Assembly: GCA_025936195.1 (NCBI GenBank)
Contig: JAICTW010000176.1
Span: 1 to 6,257, forward strand
Direction: 5' to 3'
DNA: 6,257 nucleotides
Source: Flavisolibacter sp.
Lineage (GTDB): Bacteria; Bacteroidota; Bacteroidia; Chitinophagales; Chitinophagaceae
Positions 1 to 6,222 of this stretch are shown piece by piece. Position 1 is the stretch's first letter, and each line of letters begins with the position of its first letter. The notes under the pieces are model-generated. The model ran no database searches and was not told the origin of the DNA. It saw only the letters and a list, made by a program, of their open reading frames with translations. Made by a program: the position numbers and the translations under genes.

Positions 1-1
1 A

Positions 2-1333
2 AATTTGTATGTTCAGCAATGGTCCGAAAAACCATATACCGATGCTTCAAGATATATCTCTCAAAACTTCGATTTTTATTACATCTATTCCGGAGCCCTT
101 CAAAATCTTCAAACGATCATCAATACCAAAAGTTTTAATGTAAACGATGGCTCAAAAAATAATCAGCTAGCCGTAGCAAGAATTCTCCGTGCATTTTTTT
201 ATTGGCACATGACCGATCGCTGGGGCGATATTCCTTATTCAGAAGCATTGAAAGGGAAAGATAATTTCACACCGAAATATGACAGCCAAAAAGATATTTA
301 TTATGATTTGATGAAAGAGCTGAAAGAAGCAGCAGCACAAATTGATAATGGCAATGCTGTAACCGGCGATATTTTATACAATGGCAATATGGATAACTGG
401 CGCAGGCTGGCTAACTCCATGCGCATGTTGATGGCTTTGCGTTTATCAAAAGTGGATCCTGCTAAAGGGAAAGCAGAACTGGCAGATGCCTGGAGTTCCG
501 GCGTGTTCACTGATAATAATCAAAATGCCGTTTATGTTCATCTTGCCGAAGCAGCTAATGAAAATTATTGGTATTATGTGGTAGATGTTCAGGGCCGTCC
601 CTGGTATTGGGCAAGTAAAACAATTGTGGATTACATGAAACCATTAGGTGATCCAAGATTGAAAACCTTTGCTGATCGTGCTCCTTCTACCGGCGATTAC
701 AATGGTGTGCCTTACGGATTGGATGGTAATGCTATCGGAACTATTTCTTCACAAAACGTTTCTTTCATTGGTGTTCATGTACGCACACAAAATGCACCTG
801 CTTATATCGTTACATATGCACAGGTTTTGCTGGCAGCAGCCGAAGCGGATAAAATAGGATGGCTTCCAGGCGGTGATGCAGATGCAAAGCTTAAGTACGA
901 TGCGGCCATTGAAGCATCGGTACGGCAATGGAACCGTAACAGCTTTAAAGCTTATGATCCTTCTATAGATAACGAGGTAGAAAAAGTTTTGTACGATCCC
1001 AATGATAAAGGGGATACCACTGGCCTTTCAGCTTATATGGCCAATCCTTCCGTTGCATATGATCCTGCGAATGCATTGCAACAAATCGGTTACCAACGAT
1101 GGGTGCATTTGTATATGAATGGTTATGAAGCATGGGCAGAGTGGAGAAGGACGGGTTATCCTGTATTAACGCCGGCACCTAACAATAACAACATTCCTAT
1201 ACCAAGAAGACAGGCTTATCCAAGTTCCGAACCCAATATCAATACAGCAAATTATAAAGCTGCTGTTCAGGCACAGCCCGGATTAAATGGAAAAGATGAT
1301 TTGACCGGACGGGTGTGGTGGGATAAACCTTAA
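2..1333 (+). CDS. SusD/RagB-family outer-membrane nutrient-binding lipoprotein, 5' end missing
   Basis: C-terminal part (about 443 codons) of a SusD-like protein, a surface lipoprotein that captures glycans or other nutrients and passes them to a SusC-type TonB-dependent transporter. The frame is open to the left edge, so the first in-frame TTG (position 5) is not the true start. Full-length relatives run to roughly 500-550 residues, so the lipoprotein signal and the first helices are missing. Counting from that TTG, visible marks are an LRAFFYWHMTDRWGDIPYSEA block (about 61-81), which is the classical SusD helix followed by the 'WGDIPY' turn, an NWRRLANSMRMLMALR block (131-146), and the C-terminal block YMNGYEAWAEWRRTGYP (370-386). 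After this come IPIPRRQAYPSSE (397-409) and a terminal TGRVWWDKP. This end resembles the SusD_2 (PF12771) branch more than the starch SusD itself. The frame ends in TAA and is followed 20 bp later by a terminator, so it is the last gene of its operon. The ligand cannot be told from sequence. Family call is firm; subfamily is less so. Confidence 0.93.
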   Translation, partial: NLYVQQWSEKPYTDASRYISQNFDFYYIYSGALQNLQTIINTKSFNVNDGSKNNQLAVARILRAFFYWHMTDRWGDIPYSEALKGKDNFTPKYDSQKDIYYDLMKELKEAAAQIDNGNAVTGDILYNGNMDNWRRLANSMRMLMALRLSKVDPAKGKAELADAWSSGVFTDNNQNAVYVHLAEAANENYWYYVVDVQGRPWYWASKTIVDYMKPLGDPRLKTFADRAPSTGDYNGVPYGLDGNAIGTISSQNVSFIGVHVRTQNAPAYIVTYAQVLLAAAEADKIGWLPGGDADAKLKYDAAIEASVRQWNRNSFKAYDPSIDNEVEKVLYDPNDKGDTTGLSAYMANPSVAYDPANALQQIGYQRWVHLYMNGYEAWAEWRRTGYPVLTPAPNNNNIPIPRRQAYPSSEPNINTANYKAAVQAQPGLNGKDDLTGRVWWDKP

Positions 1334-1353
1334 CCCAAATGGAAGTTGTTTTT

Positions 1354-1385
1354 TAAGAGCCGTTAAGCAGCGGCTCTTATTTTTT
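1354..1385 (+). terminator. Intrinsic terminator after the SusD-family gene
   Basis: A perfect 9-bp stem, TAAGAGCCG (1354-1362) pairing with CGGCTCTTA (1371-1379), encloses an 8-nt loop and is followed by six T residues (1380-1385). It starts about 20 bp after the SusD stop codon. The stem is GC-rich at the loop end. No A-run precedes it on the plus strand, so it should not work in the opposite direction. It marks the end of the Sus-like operon and separates it from the PSP1 gene. Confidence 0.87.
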
Positions 1386-1397
1386 ACATCCTTTCTT

Positions 1398-1449
1398 AAT
1401 ACTTCAACAATGCTTTGATCTATGGAATGGAAGGTGAAGTATTGCACCT
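1398..1449. repeat. Inverted repeat with two mutually exclusive pairings
   Basis: AATACTTCA (1398-1406) is the exact reverse complement of TGAAGTATT (1435-1443), a 9-bp stem around a 28-nt loop. The right arm also takes part in a smaller hairpin, AGGTG (1432-1436) with CACCT (1445-1449), so both cannot form fully at once. The element lies 13 bp after the T-run of the SusD terminator and upstream of the candidate promoter for the next gene. No T-run follows it. It could be an operator, a processing site at the end of read-through transcripts, or chance. Confidence 0.4.
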
Positions 1450-1493
1450 ATTCTAAAATGAGAGCTCATTAATATTCTTGCCCATACAACTGT

Positions 1494-1527
1494 TTTGCAC
1501 ACCTAAGCCATAAAAAAATTATATTTG
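1494..1527 (+). promoter_or_regulatory. Candidate Bacteroidota promoter for the PSP1 gene
   Basis: TATATTTG at 1520-1527 fits the Bacteroidota -7 consensus TAnnTTTG exactly. TTTG at 1494-1497 fits the -33 element, with a 22-nt spacer, at the upper end of what is usual for this promoter class. I found no other exact TAnnTTTG in the gap. Transcription would begin near 1533-1536, giving a leader of about 220 nt before the PSP1 start codon. A TATAATTT stretch at 1717-1724 is a weaker alternative that would give a very short leader, but it lacks the G and has no good upstream partner. Confidence 0.5.
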
Positions 1528-1533
1528 CTCTAA

Positions 1534-1549
1534 TGGCGCCTGAGCGCCA
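1534..1549 (+). promoter_or_regulatory. Perfect GC-rich hairpin at the predicted transcript start
   Basis: TGGCGC (1534-1539) and GCGCCA (1544-1549) form a perfect 6-bp stem around the tetraloop CTGA, in otherwise AT-rich surroundings. It begins about 7 bp after the TATATTTG element, almost exactly where transcription should start. In the RNA it would be a 5'-terminal stem-loop, a structure that commonly protects mRNA from decay. As DNA, the 16-bp palindrome could be an operator overlapping the start site. No T-run follows, so it is not a terminator. Confidence 0.45.
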
Positions 1550-1738
1550 CTCAATATATATCAGAGGTCATCGGCAAAGTGTAGAATGAAGTTAATAAGC
1601 TATTCACTACTCATCATAAATAGTCACGGTCAGCGTCATATTCTTATGTGATCCTTCGACCATACTGGCTCTTTTGACAGTCTTAGTTCATAGCTGTTCT
1701 ACTGCCGGCCTCAAAGTATAATTTAATAACTAACAATT

Positions 1739-1744
1739 AAGGAG
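1739..1744 (+). promoter_or_regulatory. Shine-Dalgarno-like site of the PSP1 gene
   Basis: AAGGAG lies 11 nt before the ATG at 1756, a slightly long spacing. It supports that ATG over later ones. Many Bacteroidota genes lack such a site, so a good match is mildly notable. TAACT (1727-1731) and AGTTA (1743-1747) could form a weak 5-bp stem that partly covers it. Confidence 0.55.
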
Positions 1745-1755
1745 TTAAGAATACT

Positions 1756-3060
1756 ATGGGATGTAGTAGCTGTGGAACAGGCAAACCCAATGGATGCAAA
1801 AGCAATGGAGGTTGCAGCACCGGTGGCTGTAACCGTATGAACGCTTACGACTGGCTGGTTAATTTGCCGATGGCAGATGTGAACGATTCCTGCCGGGTAA
1901 TTGAAGTAAGTTTTAACCAGGGGAGCCGCAAAGATTTTTTCCGGAATAGTTCATTACAATTTTTTGAAAAAGGCGAACTCATTACGGTAGAAGGCGTGAG
2001 TGGCTTTGACGTGGGCGAAGTTTCCCTGACCGGAGAAGTTGTTCGCCTTCAATTGAAAAAGAAAGGCGTGGACGAATTCAATCCCGAGATGAAGAGAGTG
2101 TTGCGTCGCTCCAGCGACCGGGATATTGATATCTGGAAACAGAACAAGGCAAGAGAAAAGGAAGCACTCATCCGAAGCCGCGCCATTGCCCGCCAATTGA
2201 ATTTGAATATGAAAATGAGCCAGGTGGAAATTCAGGCGGATGGTAAAAAAGCAACTTTCTTTTATATAGACGATGACAGTGTTGACTTTCGCGAACTCAT
2301 TAAAATCTACGCTTCCGAATTTAAGCTGAAGGTAGAGATGAGACAGATCGGTTCAAGGCAGGAAGCCGGAAAAGTTGGCGGCATTGGAAGCTGCGGAAGA
2401 GAACTTTGTTGTGCTACCTGGCTGAGCGACTTCCGTTCGGTAAATACAACAGCGGCCCGTTATCAAAATCTTTCCATCAATCAAACAAAGCTGAGCGGAC
2501 AATGCGGCCGCCTGAAATGTTGTTTGAATTATGAGTTGGATACTTACCTCGATGCTCTACAGGGTTTTCCTGAAAATGCAGACATGCTTCAGGTGACAAG
2601 AGGAACGGCAACTCTCATCAAAAAAGATATTTTCAAAAACCTGATGTGGTATGTATTGCCCGATAGCACCAAGCAATATCCATTGACCATTGAACGGGTA
2701 AAAAAGATCCGCTCACTCAATCAGCAAAATATTATTCCGGATGAACTGGAAGCAGTTGAAGTTACTTCTTCCAAACCAAAAGAAGTGGAACCTGAATTTG
2801 TAGATGTAGTTGGGCACATTACCTTAAAGAGTTTGGAAAAGGCCGATAAAAAGAAACAGCAAAAAGCAAGAGAACAAAAACAGCAACAAAGGCCGCAGCA
2901 AAAACAATTGCCAAAAACAAACCAGCAAATGCAAAAGGGCGGACAACAACAGCAGCAACGTCCAAACCAGCAAAGGCCCACTCTGCAAAAAGGAAATCAA
3001 CAACGGCCTCCACAACAACAACGAAGGCCACCCAATAATCCCAATCAGAAAAAGGATTAA
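1756..3060 (+). CDS. PSP1-domain protein, RicT (YaaT)-like, with Cys-rich N-terminus and Q/P-rich basic tail
   Basis: A 434-residue cytoplasmic protein without signal peptide or membrane segment. Residues 1-27 hold five cysteines (C3, C6, C14, C20, C25) in a Gly/Ser-rich stretch. The PSP1 core spans about 45-325 and contains the hallmark pairs C213-x4-C218-C219 (GSCGRELCC) and C250-x4-C255-C256 (GQCGRLKCCLNYE). In B. subtilis the PSP1 protein RicT (YaaT) forms a complex with RicA and RicF that carries [4Fe-4S] clusters and acts on RNase Y-dependent mRNA processing; Bacteroidota lack that exact context, so the role here is unknown. In several Bacteroidota I recall this gene sitting between holB and gldH, but here it stands alone with its own leader and terminator. 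Residues about 362-434 are a disordered, strongly basic tail rich in Gln, Pro, Arg and Lys with four QQRP motifs (377, 400, 405, 415), suggestive of RNA or polyanion binding. ATG 1756 is chosen because it follows AAGGAG and yields the conserved MGCSSCGTGK start. The stop overlaps that of the opposing hydrolase. Family call is firm; function is inference. Confidence 0.93.
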   Translation: MGCSSCGTGKPNGCKSNGGCSTGGCNRMNAYDWLVNLPMADVNDSCRVIEVSFNQGSRKDFFRNSSLQFFEKGELITVEGVSGFDVGEVSLTGEVVRLQLKKKGVDEFNPEMKRVLRRSSDRDIDIWKQNKAREKEALIRSRAIARQLNLNMKMSQVEIQADGKKATFFYIDDDSVDFRELIKIYASEFKLKVEMRQIGSRQEAGKVGGIGSCGRELCCATWLSDFRSVNTTAARYQNLSINQTKLSGQCGRLKCCLNYELDTYLDALQGFPENADMLQVTRGTATLIKKDIFKNLMWYVLPDSTKQYPLTIERVKKIRSLNQQNIIPDELEAVEVTSSKPKEVEPEFVDVVGHITLKSLEKADKKKQQKAREQKQQQRPQQKQLPKTNQQMQKGGQQQQQRPNQQRPTLQKGNQQRPPQQQRRPPNNPNQKKD

Positions 3061-5984
3061 TCGGAAGTTTGTGAAGTCTTTTGAGAAGAGGTTGATTTTT
3101 CAACCTCTTCTTTTTGCAAAGCCCTGTAAATAGCATCCTGAATTTTTCCGCGGATGTTCATTCGGCCTAACAAATTATTGTCGCGGCTTTCATACACACG
3201 ATTGGATAAAAACACGTACACCAGGTTGGCTTTGGGATCTACCCAAACACAAGTTCCTGTAAAACCAGTATGGCCAAAGGTTTCAGGCGAAGCCAATGCA
3301 GAAGGATAAGGCTCTCTTCTTTTATCATTGTCTTTTTCAGGCTTGTCAAAACCATAAGCCCTTCTGCTGATATCACTATGGTAAGCAGTGAAAAGATCAA
3401 TGGTTTCCTTTTTCAAAAACCGCTGACCATCCAATACGCCACCATTCAACAACATTTGATAAAGCGTGGAAAGATCATACGCATTGGAGAACAATCCTGC
3501 ATTGCCTGAAACATTTCCAAACATTGCAGCCGATTCATCATGCACATAACCACGCATAAGCTGATGGCGGAAATAATTGTCATCTTCCGTAGGAACTACC
3601 CGTTCTATTCCAAAATGTTGAAAAGGCTTAAAGCCCGTGGTCACCATTCCAAGCGGTTCGTAAAATGTTTTATGAACATACACATCTAAAGGCATTCCGC
3701 TAACCGCCTCCACGATCTTTCCCAACAAAATAAAGTCAACATCGCTATACACGTATTTAGGTCTTGATCCCAACGGTGCATCAGCTATCATCTTCATCAT
3801 CGTGTCTTCCCAATCATTGCGCAAAAACATTCCAGCGGCAACAGGTGTAGTGAAGCCGGGCTTTGGAACATCGCTGTAATAAACCGGTGAAGGCCGCTTG
3901 GTTTGAGGATCTACTGTTTTGCCCCAGAAATTAATATCTGCAGGCAAACCGCCCTGGTGCAACATAATATCTGTAAGCTTTAAATCTTCTTTATCCGTAC
4001 CACGCATGGAAGGAAGGTAATCGCCCAGTGTTTTATTGATATCAATCTTGCCCTGATCATACAATTTCATCAGGGAAACTGTTACAGAAGAAACTTTTGT
4101 CACCGATGCCAGGTCATAAATGCTTTCCAGTGAAACCGGAAGCGATTTCGGATCATATTCATAATGACCGAAAGCTTTATGGTATTTGATCTCTCCGTTT
4201 TGAATGGCCAGCACTTCACAACCCGGATAGGCTTTCTTTGCCAAACCATCATACACAATACTGTCAACCACCAGCCATGAAGGAGAAACACCGGTTGGGA
4301 AGAAACGTTTAATAGCAATGCCGGAACCGTAAGTGTCCTCGCCAACACTTACAGGCAATGTACCTTTCGATGCAATTTTGCCTTCAACAAAATCAGCAGC
4401 TACATTTTGAAATACATCATCGTTCTGATACATAGCCACCAGTGTTGGTGCTTTCAAAAAATTGAGAGAAGCATAAACATTTCCAAAAACAAAAGTTGCA
4501 GTAGAAGGTGTTTGAAGCGAATCCCAGAGGTTCAGGGCTGTTGTTGAAATGCCATAATTATTGGCAGGCCGCAAAGAAAAATTATGAACGCCAATGATCA
4601 CCTTATCGTACTTGTTGGCTTTGACCGAATCCAATATTTGAGAAGCCCTGCCTGTAGAATCCTTGTAGTTTAAATAATAAGTGTCTGCCTTCAATTCTTT
4701 TTTCAAACGATCGCCAAAAGCAGTGGAGTCGCTGCCAATGCCTACATAGGCAATATGCCTCGTATTCATGATCGGCAACAAATGTGTATCGTTGTTGATA
4801 ACGGTAACAATATTTCTTGCAATTTGTGCATTCAGCGCTTCTGTTTTTTCATTGAGGTCAGCAATCAGATTGGTAGTGTCCACTACCTGTGCATGATTTA
4901 ATCCCAACTGGTATTTGGCGTACAAAACTTTTTTTACTCTTTTATCAATCGAACTCCATTTCAGTTTTTTCTTTTTGATGGCTTTTTTAATAGCATCAAT
5001 AGCTGCCGGAACATCTTCCGGTAAGCACAGCATATCATTACCGGCAATCAATGCCTGTACGGCTGCATCGCCTGCCGGAAAATATTTGCTTACCCCTTTC
5101 ATTTCCAAAGCATCGGTAAAGGTCAGTCCTTCGAAATACAAATCATCACGTAAAAGTCCGGTAACATTTTTTTTAGATAAAGAAGTGGGCCTGTTCGGTG
5201 TGTTGTCAATAGCAGGAATGGAAAGATGTGCGATCATTACGCTGCCCACACCTTCTTTAAACAATTGCTTGAAAGGATACAATTCCAGTGTATCTAATTG
5301 AAACATGGTTTTGTTGATCACAGGCAGATCCAAATGTGAGTCCACATCCACATCGCCGTGGCCGGGAAAATGTTTAGCGCAAGCCATTACACCGGCGCTT
5401 TGCAAACCTTTCATATAAGCAACGCCGAAATCGGCAACCTTGTATTTGTCTTGCCCGAATGAACGGTAACCAATTACCGGGTTGTTGGGATTGTTATTGA
5501 TATCTACCACAGGGGCAAAATCCACATGTACACCCATTCGCCTGCACTGATCGCCGATAGCTCTTCCCATTTCATAAATCAGTTCATTATTTTTCAGTGC
5601 GCCTAATGTAAGCTGATAAGGAAATTTAGTAACGCTGTCGAGGCGCATGCCCAATCCCCATTCCGCATCAATGGTCATCATCAATGGTGTTTTAGCGATG
5701 GATTGATAATAATTAGTGAGAAGAGCCTGCCTTAGGGGTCCACCCTGGAACCAGCACAAAGCACCCACGTTATATTTTTGAATGAGATCAGCAACTTGTT
5801 GAACATGCTCCGGCCCTAAATTGCTATGTGCTCTTATCACCATGAGCTGTGCAATCTTTTCTTCTTTGGATAAGCTCTTAAAAACACTGTCCACCCAACT
5901 GCCGGCGGAGCGTGTACTGTTGTATTGGGCAAATGAAGTGGAAATAATGAAATAGCTAAGGAGTGTGGCAAGGAGTTTCTTCAT
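3057..5984 (-). CDS. Bifunctional exported hydrolase: GH3 beta-N-acetylglucosaminidase (NagZ-like) fused to a beta-lactamase-fold serine hydrolase (AmiE-like)
   Basis: A 975-residue protein. The start at 5984 gives a clear signal peptide (MKKLLATLL..., likely cut after SFA at residue 19); an ATG 54 bp upstream would add 18 residues that spoil it. Residues about 28-360 are a GH3 TIM barrel with IDAEWG (105-110), the NagZ motif KHFPGHG (204-210) followed by DSH (215-217, the Asp-His acid/base dyad) and FTDALEMKG with the expected nucleophile D291. Residues about 365-565 resemble the second, alpha/beta GH3 domain found in B. subtilis NagZ. Residues about 577-955 are a class C beta-lactamase/PBP-like domain with S627-V-T-K630, Y746-S-D and H905-T-G. 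All three motifs are complete in the form usual for this superfamily (HTG in place of KTG), so both halves look active. By analogy with B. subtilis NagZ and AmiE, the protein should release GlcNAc from muropeptides and cleave the peptide-sugar link, in the periplasm or outside the cell. The second activity could instead be an esterase or D-amino peptidase. The C-terminal tail (956-975) is Ser/Thr/Lys-rich and partly encoded by the terminator of the facing gene. I see no terminator for this gene itself. Confidence 0.92.
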   Translation of the reverse strand: MKKLLATLLSYFIISTSFAQYNSTRSAGSWVDSVFKSLSKEEKIAQLMVIRAHSNLGPEHVQQVADLIQKYNVGALCWFQGGPLRQALLTNYYQSIAKTPLMMTIDAEWGLGMRLDSVTKFPYQLTLGALKNNELIYEMGRAIGDQCRRMGVHVDFAPVVDINNNPNNPVIGYRSFGQDKYKVADFGVAYMKGLQSAGVMACAKHFPGHGDVDVDSHLDLPVINKTMFQLDTLELYPFKQLFKEGVGSVMIAHLSIPAIDNTPNRPTSLSKKNVTGLLRDDLYFEGLTFTDALEMKGVSKYFPAGDAAVQALIAGNDMLCLPEDVPAAIDAIKKAIKKKKLKWSSIDKRVKKVLYAKYQLGLNHAQVVDTTNLIADLNEKTEALNAQIARNIVTVINNDTHLLPIMNTRHIAYVGIGSDSTAFGDRLKKELKADTYYLNYKDSTGRASQILDSVKANKYDKVIIGVHNFSLRPANNYGISTTALNLWDSLQTPSTATFVFGNVYASLNFLKAPTLVAMYQNDDVFQNVAADFVEGKIASKGTLPVSVGEDTYGSGIAIKRFFPTGVSPSWLVVDSIVYDGLAKKAYPGCEVLAIQNGEIKYHKAFGHYEYDPKSLPVSLESIYDLASVTKVSSVTVSLMKLYDQGKIDINKTLGDYLPSMRGTDKEDLKLTDIMLHQGGLPADINFWGKTVDPQTKRPSPVYYSDVPKPGFTTPVAAGMFLRNDWEDTMMKMIADAPLGSRPKYVYSDVDFILLGKIVEAVSGMPLDVYVHKTFYEPLGMVTTGFKPFQHFGIERVVPTEDDNYFRHQLMRGYVHDESAAMFGNVSGNAGLFSNAYDLSTLYQMLLNGGVLDGQRFLKKETIDLFTAYHSDISRRAYGFDKPEKDNDKRREPYPSALASPETFGHTGFTGTCVWVDPKANLVYVFLSNRVYESRDNNLLGRMNIRGKIQDAIYRALQKEEVEKSTSSQKTSQTSD
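3084..3115 (+). terminator. Intrinsic terminator of the PSP1 gene, inside the opposing gene
   Basis: A perfect 12-bp stem, AGAAGAGGTTGA (3084-3095) with TCAACCTCTTCT (3100-3111), closed by a TTTT loop and followed by TTTT (3112-3115). It starts 23 bp after the PSP1 stop codon. On the minus strand the stem is followed by TCAAAAG and not by a T-run, so it should end only plus-strand transcription. It lies wholly within the coding sequence of the opposing hydrolase, where it encodes residues 958-967 (KEEVEKSTSS). Confidence 0.87.
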
Positions 5985-6011
5985 AATGTAAAACAATCGG
6001 GATAATGTAAA
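5983..6011 (-). repeat. Direct repeat just upstream of the hydrolase start
   Basis: The 10-mer ATAATGTAAA (plus strand) occurs at 5983-5992 and again at 6002-6011, 19 bp apart, about two helical turns. The first copy overlaps the start codon of the hydrolase gene and the second coincides with the candidate -7 promoter element. Such spacing would suit a regulator binding one face of the DNA, but the repeat is AT-rich and may be a local duplication. Confidence 0.4.
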
Positions 6012-6034
6012 TGGAGCGCACAATTTACCACAAA
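6002..6034 (-). promoter_or_regulatory. Weak candidate promoter of the bifunctional hydrolase
   Basis: On the minus strand, TTTG (complement of 6031-6034) lies 21 nt before TACATTAT (complement of 6002-6009), which matches TAnnTTTG at TA and the first two T residues but not the final TG. The spacing is right for the Bacteroidota sigma factor. Transcription would start about 10 nt before the ATG, so the leader would be very short. No better match was found between 5985 and 6257. Confidence 0.3.
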
Positions 6035-6052
6035 ACATTCAGCAGATGTTTT
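6032..6052. repeat. Inverted repeat overlapping the candidate -33 element
   Basis: AAAACAT (6032-6038) and ATGTTTT (6046-6052) are exact reverse complements around the 7-nt spacer TCAGCAG. The left arm overlaps the candidate -33 TTTG of the hydrolase promoter, a position where a repressor could act. The arms are AT-rich, so chance is possible. Confidence 0.35.
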
Positions 6053-6206
6053 AAAAACTTGTGAAGATGAAAATGGAATTGTCAGAAGCCTGTTGCAAAA
6101 AAGGAGTAGCGGTGAATTTAATAAGTAGAATAATTGTGAGCCGGCCTGCATTGCTGCTTTCAACTGTTTTTTTTACTCACACAGTTTATGAAATAGAACT
6201 GATTTT

Positions 6207-6222
6207 CGCAAAGAACGCAAAG
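6207..6222. repeat. Two copies of CGCAAAG, a widespread intergenic repeat type
   Basis: CGCAAAG occurs at 6207-6213 and 6216-6222, giving a 9-bp period. Longer arrays of CGCAAAG-type units are a recurrent intergenic repeat in many bacterial genomes, including Bacteroidota. Here only two units remain, so this may be a degenerate edge of such a repeat. The identification rests on memory of the pattern, not on a search. Confidence 0.35.

Larger units (their letters stand above)
1386..1755. other. Intergenic region with no gene, about 370 bp
   Basis: No frame here has a start, length and composition that suggest a gene. The stretch is AT-rich. It contains an inverted repeat with two alternative pairings (1398-1449), a candidate Bacteroidota promoter (1494-1527), a perfect hairpin at the predicted transcript start (1534-1549), and a Shine-Dalgarno-like site (1739-1744) before the PSP1 gene. 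From about 1550 to 1735 I see nothing I can name. If the promoter call is right, that part is an unusually long 5' leader of the PSP1 mRNA. Confidence 0.7.

Noticed and set aside
5..7. TTG at position 5 as the start of the SusD-family gene.
   Set aside because: The frame is open to the window edge and the protein lacks its lipoprotein signal and first helices, so the gene begins outside the window.
1607..1687. A 26-codon minus-strand open stretch ending in ...TIYDE, resembling the end of a gene.
   Set aside because: Too short, no upstream continuation, no recognisable family and no ribosome binding site. It could be a gene remnant but nothing supports that.
2819..3136. Minus-strand open frames of 65-105 codons rich in Leu, Val, Phe or Cys across the end of the PSP1 gene.
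   Set aside because: They are shadows of the CAG/CAA-rich tail, whose complement reads as hydrophobic or Cys codons; they only look like membrane proteins.
4915..5301. A 128-codon plus-strand open frame inside the hydrolase gene.
   Set aside because: It is antisense to the well-supported GH3 domain and shows no known motif.
5985..6038. An earlier in-frame ATG at 6038 for the hydrolase.
   Set aside because: It would put 18 residues, including two cysteines, ahead of a normal Sec signal peptide, so the ATG at 5984 is preferred.
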